Source: JBGAPH01 sp046349955 (GTDB lineage: Bacteria; Planctomycetota; Planctomycetia; Pirellulales; JBGAPH01). Taken from it: a stretch of DNA of 64,000 nt. The notes under the pieces are model-generated. The model did not search any database, was not told the DNA's origin, and saw only the letters and a program-made list of their open reading frames with translations. Both the position numbers and the translations under genes were made by a program. Positions 25,162 to 34,297 of the stretch are shown one piece after another. Where the stretch lies: the NCBI GenBank assembly GCA_046349955.1, contig JAXMBI010000001.1, forward strand, positions 377,302 to 441,301. Reading direction: 5' to 3'. The first letter of the stretch is position 1; each line of letters opens with the position of its first letter.

Positions 25162-26843
25162 GGCAACTTGGCGGAATTCTGTTGGGCCCAGGTCCTCCAG
25201 GCGGCCACTTCGGTCTCTTCGGTCGCCGCCCCTTGCCCGGCGGGCAGAATGGTTTCCGCCGCGTCAGGCGCTAGCTTTCGCAGGCTTATGAGCGCGGCGT
25301 GCCGCACAGCGGCTTCGTCGCCCAGCCGCGCAACGACCGGTTTCACGAGCGTAGCATCGCCGCTGCGGCCCATGGCCTCCACGGCGCGCTGCCGAACCTG
25401 CGCGCGGCGGTCGAGCGCCAAGCGTTCGAGGGCAGCCATTCCTTCTTCGGGGGCGAGCGACGCCAGGCCCTCGGCCGCGGCCAGCCGCACCTCGGGAAGC
25501 GGCGACTGCAGCTTCTCGGACAGGCCCGCGACATCGGCTGCTTCGCCACACGATCCCAAAGCCAAAGCGGCCGCCGCCACCACGCGGGCATCCGCATCGT
25601 CGAGCGCCGCTCGCAGGAGAGGGGCAAAACGCGGATCGTGCGTCCGCGCCAGCTTGGCGCAGGCGGAGGCCCGCAAGTCGCCCTCGGGATGGCTGGCGGC
25701 GGCCGAGAGCACACGCAGCGCCGGTTCGCGGCCGTCGCCGCTGGCGATGTCGAGTGCGGTTTGCCACACGAGCGGATCCTCGCTGGCCAGCGTCAGCGTT
25801 TCGAGTTGCCCCAAAGCAACGTCCGTAAGAGGTTGTTCACGTACGGCGTGGGCCAAACGAATTGCCGCAGCGCGGCGTTTGCCGGCAGACTGGTCGGAGA
25901 GCGCCAGGAGGTCCTGAGAGAGCTGTTCGTCCGCTGTTGGATTTCGATCCCCACCGCGCAGCAAGGTCGGTTCGGACCCTGGGTGGAGCGCGCGCAGGCG
26001 AGGATGTTCGCTGCGCCAGCGCGACCGCAACTCCGTCAGCTTTTCGAGCGCTGCCTTGTGACCCGTAGACCGGTCGTCGAGCAGCGCAGCGGCCGAGAGT
26101 TCGGCCGCCGGAGGCCAACGCTCAGCCAGCAACCGCGCTGCCTCTTTGCGGTCGGCCCGTGTGGCCCGCGGCCCCGGCTCCAGGTCTTCTAGCAAAAGAG
26201 GCACGGCCAACTCCGGGGGCCACTGGCCGATCGACTGTACGGCCGCCAGACGCACTGCCGGAGTGGCGTCCGTCATCAGGTCGCGGATGAGCCGCGCGCT
26301 TGCTTCGTCGGGCGACTGGGCGAGCCCGCGGGCAACTTCGAGCCGCACCTGCCAAGCCTTGTCCGTCACGGCTGCCCGCACCGTTTCTCGATCGCCGGCG
26401 GTGGCCAAGGCCGCCACGGCGGCCGCCCGCACCGCCTCGCCTGAGGCCTCGGTGAGTTCGCGCAATTCGGCCTGGGCCGCCGGCAACTGCGAGCGTCCTG
26501 CCGCGGCAATGGCCGCCAGGCGAACGCCGATATCTGGGTCGCGGAGCCGCGCGAGCAAATTGTCTTCCGCGGCGGCAACTCCCGGGGGGAGCGCCTCGAG
26601 CGCGGCAATCCGTACCCGCGGGTGCTCGTCGTCGAGCAGGCCGATCACCTCGCTAGTCCAAGCGGCCGGATCATTCTGCAACTCGCGGACGGCGTCGGCG
26701 CGGACCACCGGGTCCTTTTCTTTGAGCTCCGCCAGGACGGCAACACGCGCCTCCGCGTCCCGGTCTCTCAACAGCGAGCAGGCCGGCGCCATCGCGAGCA
26801 CGCAAACGCAGGCCAGCGCTGTCCAGATTGGCGATCGACGCAT
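25158..26843 (-). CDS. HEAT-repeat exported protein, possible lipoprotein
   Basis: A 561-residue protein. An N-terminal signal ends in 'LAMAPACSLL', where the Cys could be lipidated, though 'APAC' is a weak lipobox. The rest is a chain of HEAT/armadillo repeats of about 30 residues, for example 'DEHPRVRIAALEALPPG', 'DPDIGVRLAAIAAAG', 'DATPAVRLAAVQSIG' and 'DADARVVAAAALALGS'. Such solenoids bind protein partners. The ATG at 26843 follows AAAGGA. It lies 44 bases downstream of another helical-repeat protein on the same strand, so the two probably form an operon. It has no catalytic motif. Confidence 0.85.
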
Positions 26844-26887
26844 GAGGGGCAAATCCTTTTGCCGCAGGCACAGGCGGTGAGCGAGCT

Positions 26888-28348
26888 TTACTGTTTCGCG
26901 GCTGGCGCAGCCGCCGGGGGCGCTGCTGGCGCGGCCGGAGGCACAGCAGCGGCCGCAGGTGGAGTTGCGGCCGCGGCGGCCGCCTTGCCGTCGCCTGTAG
27001 CAGACGCCGCGACTGCCGCTGCAGGCTTCTTCGGTCGGTTTGCCTTCAGATAGGTCTCGAGCTTACGCACGTTGCCCATCAGTTCTACGAAGTTGGTCGC
27101 CAACTTTGTCGGTTCGATGAAGTCCGTATCGAACATCTCGTGGTTCGACACGGCCTGCAATTGAGTTGCTAGGTCGCCAACGAACTTGGCGTGCGGTTCG
27201 CCGGCGGTTTTGGCCAGCGCGAGCAAGCTTTCCTTGTTGTCGGCCCCGCCGATTCCTACTAGCCCCGTGTTGGCCGACTGGAACCAAAACTTCACCAGCC
27301 GGCGGTTGGGAAACTCGTTCGCCCGGTCTTTCTGCTTCTTTTCCTCGCTGTAGAGCGACACGGCCATGGCGGCGATTTGCGCGGCCACGTTGCTCGGATC
27401 GACTTGCTTGGCCTTGGAATAGTCCAGGGCGCCCAGCGCTCGCGCGGCTCGCGCCCGCAGCGAACCGGAGGATTCCGCGTCGTTCACCACGCTCTCGAGC
27501 GCCGTGATCACCTCGTTCTTGGCCCCCGTACCGCGGAGCGTTCCCAGGACGTTGGCGGCCTGGCCGCGCATCCAGTCGTGCGCATCGGGCGAGCGGCCGG
27601 CCGGAGGCGTCTTTTGGCTCACGAGCGCAATCATCGCGGTCGTGAGCCGCGGCGCCTCATTGCCGGCGGCGCCGCTGCGAACGTGGCGATCGATGCCGAT
27701 GAGCGCGGCAGTCTTGACGACATCGTGCTGCTTGTCGTCGGCGAACGCGGCGAGCATTACAGGCAGAGCGTCGGCATAGGGAGTCGGCGGGCTCTTGGCG
27801 GCGGCGTCTCCTTCATCGGCGTTGAGCTCGGCGATCAGCAGCATCGCGTTATACCGCGCGGCAGGATGGTAGTTGCCCGCGGCGATCTTTTGTCCCTCCC
27901 GCAAGACGATGGCGTTGAGCCGATCGCGCACGGGCTTGCTGCGCCCTTCGATATTTCCCTTGAGTTCCTTAACCAGCCGCTGCATGCCTTGCGGATGATA
28001 GATCTCTTTGCACTGCGTCAGCCGGGGCAACTGGTATTCGGCGAAGAAGGCGTCGAAGGCAGCCTCGCTGCCGGGCGACAAGTTCCCCGTCTGGAGAGCG
28101 GTGACGGCCGCTTCGCGCCCTGCGCCTTTGCCCGCCTCCTCGTTGAGGGGCATCATTTCGAATTCAAAGTTCGCGCAAGGATCTTCATCGACGACCTTGG
28201 CCTTCTTCGACCCTTTCTTCGCAGCCTTCTGAGCCAGTGCGGCGCCGTCGGGCAACAGATACCCGCTCACCACCCAAGCGGCGGCAAAAGCCAGCAGAAA
28301 CACCAGAGCCCGGCGGGCCAGCGACGAGTGGGGGCGGCGTTCGACCAT
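26888..28348 (-). CDS. Exported helical-repeat protein with Ala/Pro-rich tail
   Basis: A 486-residue protein with a signal-anchor ('LVFLLAFAAAWVVSGYLL', about residues 16-33), a basic Lys-rich stretch ('KAAKKGSKKAKVVDED'), a helical-repeat body resembling HEAT repeats ('NYHPAARYNAMLLIAELNAD', 'VVKTAALIGIDRHVR', 'LRARAARALGALD'), and a C-terminal low-complexity tail made almost only of Ala and Pro after 'ATGDGKAAAAAATPP'. AGGAG lies nine bases before the ATG at 28348. The neighbouring HEAT protein follows 44 bases downstream. Both are probably scaffold proteins of the envelope. The specific role is unknown. Confidence 0.8.
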   Translation of the reverse strand: MVERRPHSSLARRALVFLLAFAAAWVVSGYLLPDGAALAQKAAKKGSKKAKVVDEDPCANFEFEMMPLNEEAGKGAGREAAVTALQTGNLSPGSEAAFDAFFAEYQLPRLTQCKEIYHPQGMQRLVKELKGNIEGRSKPVRDRLNAIVLREGQKIAAGNYHPAARYNAMLLIAELNADEGDAAAKSPPTPYADALPVMLAAFADDKQHDVVKTAALIGIDRHVRSGAAGNEAPRLTTAMIALVSQKTPPAGRSPDAHDWMRGQAANVLGTLRGTGAKNEVITALESVVNDAESSGSLRARAARALGALDYSKAKQVDPSNVAAQIAAMAVSLYSEEKKQKDRANEFPNRRLVKFWFQSANTGLVGIGGADNKESLLALAKTAGEPHAKFVGDLATQLQAVSNHEMFDTDFIEPTKLATNFVELMGNVRKLETYLKANRPKKPAAAVAASATGDGKAAAAAATPPAAAAVPPAAPAAPPAAAPAAKQ

Positions 28349-28767
28349 GCGACCTTGCTCCTCTGTCCGTGCTCCGAGGTCCACCGTTGAGGGCCGGAGC
28401 GGCCGCGCTTCGCCCGAGCACGGCGCTCAGGGCAGGCAGCGGCGAGAAACGTTGTGACGAGACTGCACGATGGGGCTGGGCGACCCGTCGACCTCCCTGT
28501 CGCTGCCTGGGTGAGCCCCCGCTTCACTCCGGGTCTCGCCCACCGCAAGGGGCTTCCGCTGCCTGGATTTACGCTCGCACCGCCTTACTTCTAAGGGTAT
28601 TCGCGGCGAAGAACCAATGTCAAGCGAGACCGGCGCGATCGTCGGGCGACATCCCCATTTTTACAGCCGACCAGCCGACCCGCTCTTCGTGCCGACGGCG
28701 CAAAGGCTTACAATCGCCGCTCCTGCGGTCTTGAACCGCCCACACCGACCAAGGACGGGTCGCCATC
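28349..28767. other. Intergenic region between divergent genes, no gene found
   Basis: A 419-base spacer between the minus-strand helical-repeat gene and the plus-strand propeller gene. It must hold both promoters, but no clear -35/-10 pair was found. Around 28505-28543 there is an imperfect inverted repeat (GGGTGAGCCCCC against GGGTCTCGCCC, read as a hairpin) flanked on both sides by 'gctgcctgg', which may be a remnant of an interspersed repeat. Confidence 0.4.
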
Positions 28768-31700
28768 ATGGGCCGATCTCTGTTTTGGGCAGCCTGCCTG
28801 CTGGGCGCCGCCGCTCCTCTGAACGCACAGGAGCCGGCAGGGACCATCCCCACGCCCCTCGAAGCTCGCGCGGAACTGACGGACGTTTCCTTTGTCGACC
28901 GAGCGCGAGGCTGGGTCGTGGGCGAAGGAGGGCTGATTTGGCGTACCGCCGACGGCGGACAAACCTGGGAAAAACAGGCTTCCGGGGTTGCCTGCCGACT
29001 GGAAAGGGTGCAATTCCTACCCGATGGAAGCGGGTGGGCAGCCGGGGGCTGGGCCTGGCCCTACGCCTCGGACACGCAGGGGGTGGTGCTCAGCACGCGA
29101 GACGGGGGGCAAAGCTGGCTGCCGGCCACCGGCGCCCTCCCCTGGGTTCGCCACCTAAGATTCACGGACGCACAGAACGGCTGGGCCGTCGGCCATGCCA
29201 GCGAGCTGGCGCCGGGCGCCGTTTACACGACGAGCGACGGCGGTCGCGTTTGGAACCCCCGCCCGCTGAATGCCTCGGGCGATTGGCTGGCGGCCGACTT
29301 CGGCCCGCAACGCGGCGCCCTGCTGGGTTCGGGAGGAACAGGATTGCGGGTCGATCCAAGCGCCGCCGTGCGGAGCACCACGCCCTCGGCGGGACTTCGT
29401 CGGCCGCGGCGACTCGAGCTTGCCGACCGCCGTGGCTGGGCCGTGGGCGACGGCGGGCTGGTCTGGACGACCGGTGACGCGGGAAAAACCTGGCGGGCGC
29501 CCTCAGGGAAACTACCAGCGGAATGCCGTGGCTTCGATTTTCGCGCGCTAGCGCTGTGGGGCGACCATGTGTGGGCCGCTGGGTTTCCTGGCACGCACGT
29601 GCTCGTCTCGACCGATGCCGGCCAAACCTGGCGTTTGCTGCCCACCGGCCAAACGCTACCCATCAACGCGCTGGAGTTGATCGATGCCGACCACGCCTTC
29701 GCGGTGGGGGCCCTGGGCACGATTCTGGCCACGGATGACGGCGGCGGCGCCTGGCGCACCTGCCGCCAGGGCGCACCGCGAGTGGCCGCGCTGGGAATCT
29801 TTGCCGATGGCCAGGCGTTGCCGCTCGAGTTCTTTGGTCGGATCGGCGGCGAAGGGTATCCGACCGCCGCTCATCTGGTCGCCCGCCGGGAATTCGATGA
29901 TCCTCGAGCCGGGCCGGCGGAAACCGAGCGGGCGCGCGCCGCGCTGGCCAGCGTGGGAGGCAATTCGCTGAGCGAGTTCTGGCAGTTTCCCGTCCGGCAG
30001 CGAGGGCTGGCGATTGCCCGTGAAACTCTGCGAACCGCTTGGCAGCGCGGCGCTGGCGAAGGAGCACCGCCCTCGCTCGCCGAAGAATTGGCCGTGATCT
30101 TGCGCACCTGGCGTCCCGAGATCGTAGTAACGGCGGCGGCGGGCGCCGAAGGCGAACCGTTGGATGCTGCGATTCAGCAATCGTTGCTCGAGGCCATTGC
30201 GTTGGCGGCCGCGGAGGTTGACCCTCGCGGCCGAGGCGGTGAGGCTTGGCAGGTGCAGCGTGTCTATGCGGCGCTGCCTGCGGGCCGGCTGGGCCCGATT
30301 AGCATGAGCGCCACGGCCTTCGTGCCGGGGCTGGGCCGCAGTTTGGCCGACCTGTCGGCAACGGGACGTGGCCTTCTCAAATCGGCGTACGAGCCTCCGG
30401 CCGAAACAGTCGGCTTCCAGTTGCTCTACGACCGTTTGGGGACGGCCAACCGCCAACGCGACGACTTCTTGCTTGGCCTGACGGTTGGCGAGCTTGCCGC
30501 CCCGGCGCCACCCTCACCGGCCCCCGAAGTCGCCCGCTTGCACCGTGCGGCGACGCAGCAACGGAACCTGCGGGCCCTGTTGGCACGCAGCGCAAAGCAG
30601 CCTCTGGCCGATGCCCGCTGGTTGGCCGAGGTCAGCGGCCTGATCGGAGAACTCGATCGCGCTGCAGCGGGAGAACTGCTGTTTCAACTTGCGCATGGCT
30701 ACCACCACCAGGGACGCTGGGACCTGGCCAGCGAGACCTTTACCCTGCTCGCGGGCAACTATGCCGATCATCCGCTGTCCGGTCCGGCGCTGGTCTGGCT
30801 CATCGAGCGCCAGACGAGCGCGGAAGCTCGCTTGCGGGCGACGGCTCGACCAGAGGCCGAGATTCAGCAGACCGCCGCCAGCGTCACCTATGGCGTCGAT
30901 CCATCCTCGCTGGCCGTGCCCCCGAGGAACGGCGCCACCGCAACCCGAGAGAACCCGCAGCGCCGCGCCCAGCAACTGGCGGTTTTGGCGAGCCAGGTAG
31001 CGCGAACACGGCCTGGCCTGGCGGCGTCGCCATCGCTGCGATTTGCGCTGACGGCCACCGAACGCGACGCGAGCGGAGAGCGCGCAGCGGCAACTTTCGA
31101 GGCGATGTTGCGCACGCGTCCTCGAGACGCCTGGGCCGAATGCGCTGCGAGCGAGGTGGCCTTGCTGCGCGGCGTTATTCCGTCGACAAGGCCTGTCCTC
31201 GGCTGCGTTCGCGCAGCCCAACCGCCGCGGCTAGATGGACAACTCGACGACGAGGCGTGGCAGGGCTCCGCAGGCGTGAAGTTGACCAGCCGCTGGCAGG
31301 ACGATGCGGAATGGCCCACCCACGTGAGGCTGGCCTACGACGACCGCTTTCTGTATCTAGCTGCAAGCTGCGCGCGGGCGCCCGGCATCGTCTACAGGGC
31401 GGCTCAGGGTCAGCGTCCGCGCGACGCCTCGCTCGCCCGGCACGACCGCGTCGAATTGTGCCTCGATGTGGATCGCGACCGGGCAACCTGGTTTCAGTGG
31501 TCGATCGACGCCCGCGGCTGGACCAGCGAGAGTTGTTGGGGAGATCGCTCCTGGAATCCCACCTGGTACGTCGCTCAGCGCGCAGACGAAGCAAAGTGGA
31601 CGGCCGAGGCCGCCATCGCCTGGGCCGACGTCTCCGGCGCGGCCCCCGCGACGGGGACGGCTTGGTCCATGGGTCTGCAGCGCGTCGCGCCCGGCGCCGG

Positions 31701-31773
31701 GTTTCAATCCTGGACGAACCACGCCGCAGTCGATATCGTGCCCGCAGGCTTCGGATTGCTGCGATTCGAGTAG
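28768..31773 (+). CDS. Secreted beta-propeller protein with C-terminal CBM9-like domain
   Basis: A 1,001-residue exported protein with a signal peptide (1-20, 'LFWAACLLGAAAPLNAQ'). Residues about 35-340 form a Ycf48/BNR-type beta-propeller with repeated 'GWVVGEGGLIWRTADGGQTW', 'VLSTRDGGQSW', 'VLVSTDAGQTW' blades. The middle (about 345-590) has a region reminiscent of LmbE/PIG-L deacetylases ('LRTWRPEIVVTAAA', 'IQQSLLEAIALAAAEVD'), but no intact metal motif is evident. A TPR-like helical part follows (about 590-800). The C-terminus (about 815-1001, 'PPRLDGQLDDEAWQGS', 'RLAYDDRFLYLAASC', 'RHDRVELCLDVDRD') looks like a family 9 carbohydrate-binding domain. It probably works at the cell surface on glycans or glycoproteins. 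The middle assignment is uncertain. Confidence 0.8.
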   Translation: MGRSLFWAACLLGAAAPLNAQEPAGTIPTPLEARAELTDVSFVDRARGWVVGEGGLIWRTADGGQTWEKQASGVACRLERVQFLPDGSGWAAGGWAWPYASDTQGVVLSTRDGGQSWLPATGALPWVRHLRFTDAQNGWAVGHASELAPGAVYTTSDGGRVWNPRPLNASGDWLAADFGPQRGALLGSGGTGLRVDPSAAVRSTTPSAGLRRPRRLELADRRGWAVGDGGLVWTTGDAGKTWRAPSGKLPAECRGFDFRALALWGDHVWAAGFPGTHVLVSTDAGQTWRLLPTGQTLPINALELIDADHAFAVGALGTILATDDGGGAWRTCRQGAPRVAALGIFADGQALPLEFFGRIGGEGYPTAAHLVARREFDDPRAGPAETERARAALASVGGNSLSEFWQFPVRQRGLAIARETLRTAWQRGAGEGAPPSLAEELAVILRTWRPEIVVTAAAGAEGEPLDAAIQQSLLEAIALAAAEVDPRGRGGEAWQVQRVYAALPAGRLGPISMSATAFVPGLGRSLADLSATGRGLLKSAYEPPAETVGFQLLYDRLGTANRQRDDFLLGLTVGELAAPAPPSPAPEVARLHRAATQQRNLRALLARSAKQPLADARWLAEVSGLIGELDRAAAGELLFQLAHGYHHQGRWDLASETFTLLAGNYADHPLSGPALVWLIERQTSAEARLRATARPEAEIQQTAASVTYGVDPSSLAVPPRNGATATRENPQRRAQQLAVLASQVARTRPGLAASPSLRFALTATERDASGERAAATFEAMLRTRPRDAWAECAASEVALLRGVIPSTRPVLGCVRAAQPPRLDGQLDDEAWQGSAGVKLTSRWQDDAEWPTHVRLAYDDRFLYLAASCARAPGIVYRAAQGQRPRDASLARHDRVELCLDVDRDRATWFQWSIDARGWTSESCWGDRSWNPTWYVAQRADEAKWTAEAAIAWADVSGAAPATGTAWSMGLQRVAPGAGFQSWTNHAAVDIVPAGFGLLRFE

Positions 31774-31832
31774 CTCGCAAGGACACGAGTTGCCGCGGCG
31801 CCGCAGAGTTGCCTAAGGAATCGGGCCGCGCC

Positions 31833-32792
31833 ATGGCGTTTTTGATCGGAGTCGACGAAGCGGGCTATGGGCCGAACCTGGGGCCGTTGGTGGTGGCCGC
31901 CACGGTATGGGAAGTTCCCGAGGAGTTGCTCTGCGCTCCCCTCTACGGCGCGCTCCGCCGCGCCGTTTGCAGATCGCCCGAGCAAGCCGGCCAAACGCGA
32001 CTTGCGGTGGCGGATTCGAAGGCGATCTATCGCGCCGGCGAGGGGCTCGAGCCCCTCGAGCGCAACGTACTCGCCGCGTTGCGGATGACGGGTCTCGAAC
32101 TGGCCTGCTGGAGCGAATTGCTGCGGCTTGCCGCGCTCGCTCCGCTGGCCGGGGGTGATTTGCCCTGGCACGCCGAGCACGACCCGTGCTTGCCAACAGC
32201 CGCTTGTCCACGGGCTGTGGCTGCTTTGGCCGACTGCGCGTCGGAGCGACTCGCTCGCTTGGGGGTCCGTCTGGCCGCCATTCGGCTGCGGCCGGTGTTC
32301 CCTCGCGAATTCAACGAACTCGTTGAACGGCACGGACTGAAGAGCCAGGCGCTCTCCGTGGTGACGTTAGAACTATTGGGCGACGCCTTGGCCGCGTTGC
32401 CCCCGACGCGCGTGCTGGCTGTGTGCGACAAGCATGGGGGAAGGAACCGCTATGCCCACTTGCTCCAGGCCCAGTTTCCGGATCCCCTCATCGAGATCTA
32501 TGGGGAGGGGAGCGACCAAAGCGTGTATCGTTGGGGGCCGGCGGACGCTCGCGTGGAGACTCGGTTTTGTGCCCGAGGAGAGGCATTTCTGCCGACGGCC
32601 CTGGCCTCGATGGTCGCCAAGTACGTGCGGGAATTGAGTATGCTGGCGTTCAACCGGTTTTGGTGCGCTCGGCTGCCCGAACTTCGGCCGACGGCCGGCT
32701 ATCCCACCGATGCCCGCCGATTCGACCGCGAGGTCGGCGCGCTGCGGGCGCAACTTGGCATCGAAGAGCGGTGCTATTGGCGGTCTCGCTAG
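31833..32792 (+). CDS. Divergent RNase HII-like protein
   Basis: A 319-residue protein that opens with 'LIGVDEAGYGPNLGPLVVAA', the RNase HII signature with its Asp-Glu pair (Asp8, Glu9). It also has 'VADSKAIY' (the DSK motif, residues 60-66), 'AVCDKHGGRNRY' (Asp199 as a likely third carboxylate), 'ASMVAKYVRELSMLAFNRFW' (the SIVAKVxRD motif with Glu267 in place of Asp) and 'TAGYPTDARRF' (KGYxT motif). RNase HII removes ribonucleotides from DNA. This protein is about 100 residues longer than the norm, with extra sequence between the second and third motifs. Whether it keeps nuclease activity is open. It lies 18 bases upstream of the sixA-like gene. Confidence 0.7.
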   Translation: MAFLIGVDEAGYGPNLGPLVVAATVWEVPEELLCAPLYGALRRAVCRSPEQAGQTRLAVADSKAIYRAGEGLEPLERNVLAALRMTGLELACWSELLRLAALAPLAGGDLPWHAEHDPCLPTAACPRAVAALADCASERLARLGVRLAAIRLRPVFPREFNELVERHGLKSQALSVVTLELLGDALAALPPTRVLAVCDKHGGRNRYAHLLQAQFPDPLIEIYGEGSDQSVYRWGPADARVETRFCARGEAFLPTALASMVAKYVRELSMLAFNRFWCARLPELRPTAGYPTDARRFDREVGALRAQLGIEERCYWRSR

Positions 32793-32810
32793 AGCCCTCG
32801 AGGACCTTTC

Positions 32811-33299
32811 ATGAAACTGTTCATCGTGCGGCATGCCTGGGCGGGCGAAGCGGGCGATCCCGAGTATCCGGACGACCGCTTGCGTCCGCTCACGGCGGAA
32901 GGCCGCGCGCGGTTTCGAGAAGTTGTCCGCGCGCTTGCGAAGCGCGGAATGGCCCCCAGCATCATCGCGACCAGTCCGCTCGTGCGCTGCCGTCAAACCG
33001 CCGAGATCATCGTCGAGGTGCTCGGAGGCGGCATTCCGCTCGTCGAACTGCCGGCGCTTGCGCCGGAAAGCGATCTGAAAGCCCTGGTGACCTGGACCCA
33101 ACGACAGCAGGCGGAGGCCGTGGCCTGGGTCGGGCACGCGCCCGATGTGGGCTTGCTCGCGGCCGAGATGATTGGGGATTGCAGCGCCGACATTCGCTTC
33201 GCCAAGGGAACGATTGCCTGCATCGACTTTCCCGGCGGCTGCGCGCGGGCAGCCGGCCAGCTTGTTTGGCTGGCTACGGCGAAGTCGCTGGGGCTTTAG
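32811..33299 (+). CDS. sixA: SixA-type phosphohistidine phosphatase
   Basis: A 162-residue histidine phosphatase of the SixA branch, starting directly with 'MKLFIVRHAWAGEAG' (catalytic His8 in the RHG-like motif). It continues with 'DDRLRPLTAEGRARFREV', 'IIATSPLVRCRQTAEII' and the second catalytic His in 'AVAWVGHAPDVGLLAAEM'. SixA enzymes remove phosphate from His residues of phosphorelay or PTS proteins. It would suit the Hpt and EIIA proteins of this genome, but no direct link is shown. It lies 18 bases downstream of the RNase HII-like gene and is probably co-transcribed with it. Confidence 0.88.
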   Translation: MKLFIVRHAWAGEAGDPEYPDDRLRPLTAEGRARFREVVRALAKRGMAPSIIATSPLVRCRQTAEIIVEVLGGGIPLVELPALAPESDLKALVTWTQRQQAEAVAWVGHAPDVGLLAAEMIGDCSADIRFAKGTIACIDFPGGCARAAGQLVWLATAKSLGL

Positions 33300-33422
33300 A
33301 GCCTGCAGCGCTGCGTCCACGAGCCTGCCGTATTGGCCGCATGGAACTCGTTTTCGGTCACGGGTATACTTGTTGCGCTCGCTGGCTTTCGTAGCACCCC
33401 CACCCTGGTCGACCCAGAATCC

Positions 33423-33710
33423 ATGCACTGCCTAAACGTGTGGCTCACGGTAACCAATGCGGCCGACGTGCCCGAGATTGGGCGGCTGTTGGCCGAGGCC
33501 GCGCGGCTCTCCCGCACGGAACCGGGCTGTCTGCGGTTCGAAGTCTATCATTCGCAGGCCGATCCGCAGCGGTTCATGCTGCACGAGCATTGGTCGGATA
33601 AGGCAGCCTGGGAGGCGCATCGCACGGAACGCGCCTATACTCAGATCTACCAGCCGCAGGTGTTGCCCCGCGTCACTCGCGAAGGACATCCTTGCACTTT
33701 GCTGGATTGA
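33423..33710 (+). CDS. ABM-domain protein, putative quinol monooxygenase
   Basis: A 95-residue single ABM domain (dimeric alpha/beta barrel), with the family pattern 'CLNVWLTVTNAADVPEIGRL', 'SRTEPGCLRFEVYHSQADP' and 'FMLHEHWSDKAAWEAHRT'. Members such as YgiN or ActVA-Orf6 oxidise quinols or aromatic polyketides without cofactors, and many others are uncharacterised. The ATG at 33423 is chosen over upstream in-frame starts because it begins exactly at the first strand of the domain. TATACT at 33365 is a possible -10 box, but no matching -35 was seen. Confidence 0.85.
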   Translation: MHCLNVWLTVTNAADVPEIGRLLAEAARLSRTEPGCLRFEVYHSQADPQRFMLHEHWSDKAAWEAHRTERAYTQIYQPQVLPRVTREGHPCTLLD

Positions 33711-33779
33711 ATCGCTACGCCAAGCCTGCGGCGGAAGTCGCTTCCGGGTTTCTCCAATTGACCCAGGGTAAACGAGCCG

Positions 33780-34235
33780 ATGGCCGAGTCCCAACTCGAG
33801 TTCGGTGGACAAGAAGAGTTCCGCGCCACGCCGGAGCAGGTATACGCAGCGCTCACCGATCTCGAGGCGATGTCGACGAGCATTCCCGACCTCGAGTCGT
33901 GGCGGCAAGTCGATCCGCACACGATTGAATGCACCGTACGCCCGGGCTTTTCCTTTTTGCGGGGCACGCTCAAGGTGACGATCGTCACGGAGCGATCCGA
34001 TCCTCCTCATTCGGCGTCGATGAAGATCCATTCCAAAGGGATCGGGGCCGAGGTGGTGGTCGAGAGCGGTTTCGAACTGGAACCAAGCGAGGCCGGAGCG
34101 CGGCTGATCTGGCGCGCCCGCATCGTGCAACTCAAGGGGCTCGTGGCCACGGTCAGCCCGGCGCTCGTGCGCGGCGCGGCTGAAACGGTGCTCGGCCGGG
34201 CCTGGAAGAACGTCCACGCCCGCCTGAGCGCATGA
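33780..34235 (+). CDS. CoxG-like SRPBCC-fold protein
   Basis: A 151-residue protein of the START/SRPBCC fold, closest in pattern to CoxG/carbon monoxide dehydrogenase subunit G: 'EFRATPEQVYAALTDLEAMS', 'IPDLESWRQVDPHTIECTV', 'GTLKVTIVTERSDP', and a C-terminal helix 'ALVRGAAETVLGRAWKNVHA'. The fold makes a deep hydrophobic pocket for lipids or cofactors. No CO dehydrogenase genes are nearby, so the CoxG name describes the fold only. It ends three bases before a strong hairpin that separates it from the convergent surface-protein gene. Confidence 0.82.
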   Translation: MAESQLEFGGQEEFRATPEQVYAALTDLEAMSTSIPDLESWRQVDPHTIECTVRPGFSFLRGTLKVTIVTERSDPPHSASMKIHSKGIGAEVVVESGFELEPSEAGARLIWRARIVQLKGLVATVSPALVRGAAETVLGRAWKNVHARLSA

Positions 34236-34237
34236 AA

Positions 34238-34268
34238 GCGGCCCGGTCGCCGGAGGGCGCCGGGCCGC
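34238..34268. terminator. Strong GC hairpin between convergent genes
   Basis: A 9-bp perfect outer stem (34238-34246 with 34260-34268) continues, after one bulged T, into a 4-bp inner stem (34248-34251 with 34256-34259) around a GGAG loop. It lies two bases past the CoxG-like stop and 29 bases past the end of the Calx-beta gene on the other strand. It has no clear T-run on either side, but its position fits a bidirectional terminator. Confidence 0.65.
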
Positions 34269-34297
34269 GAAGAACGGTTCCTGCGCGAGCCTTTCGA

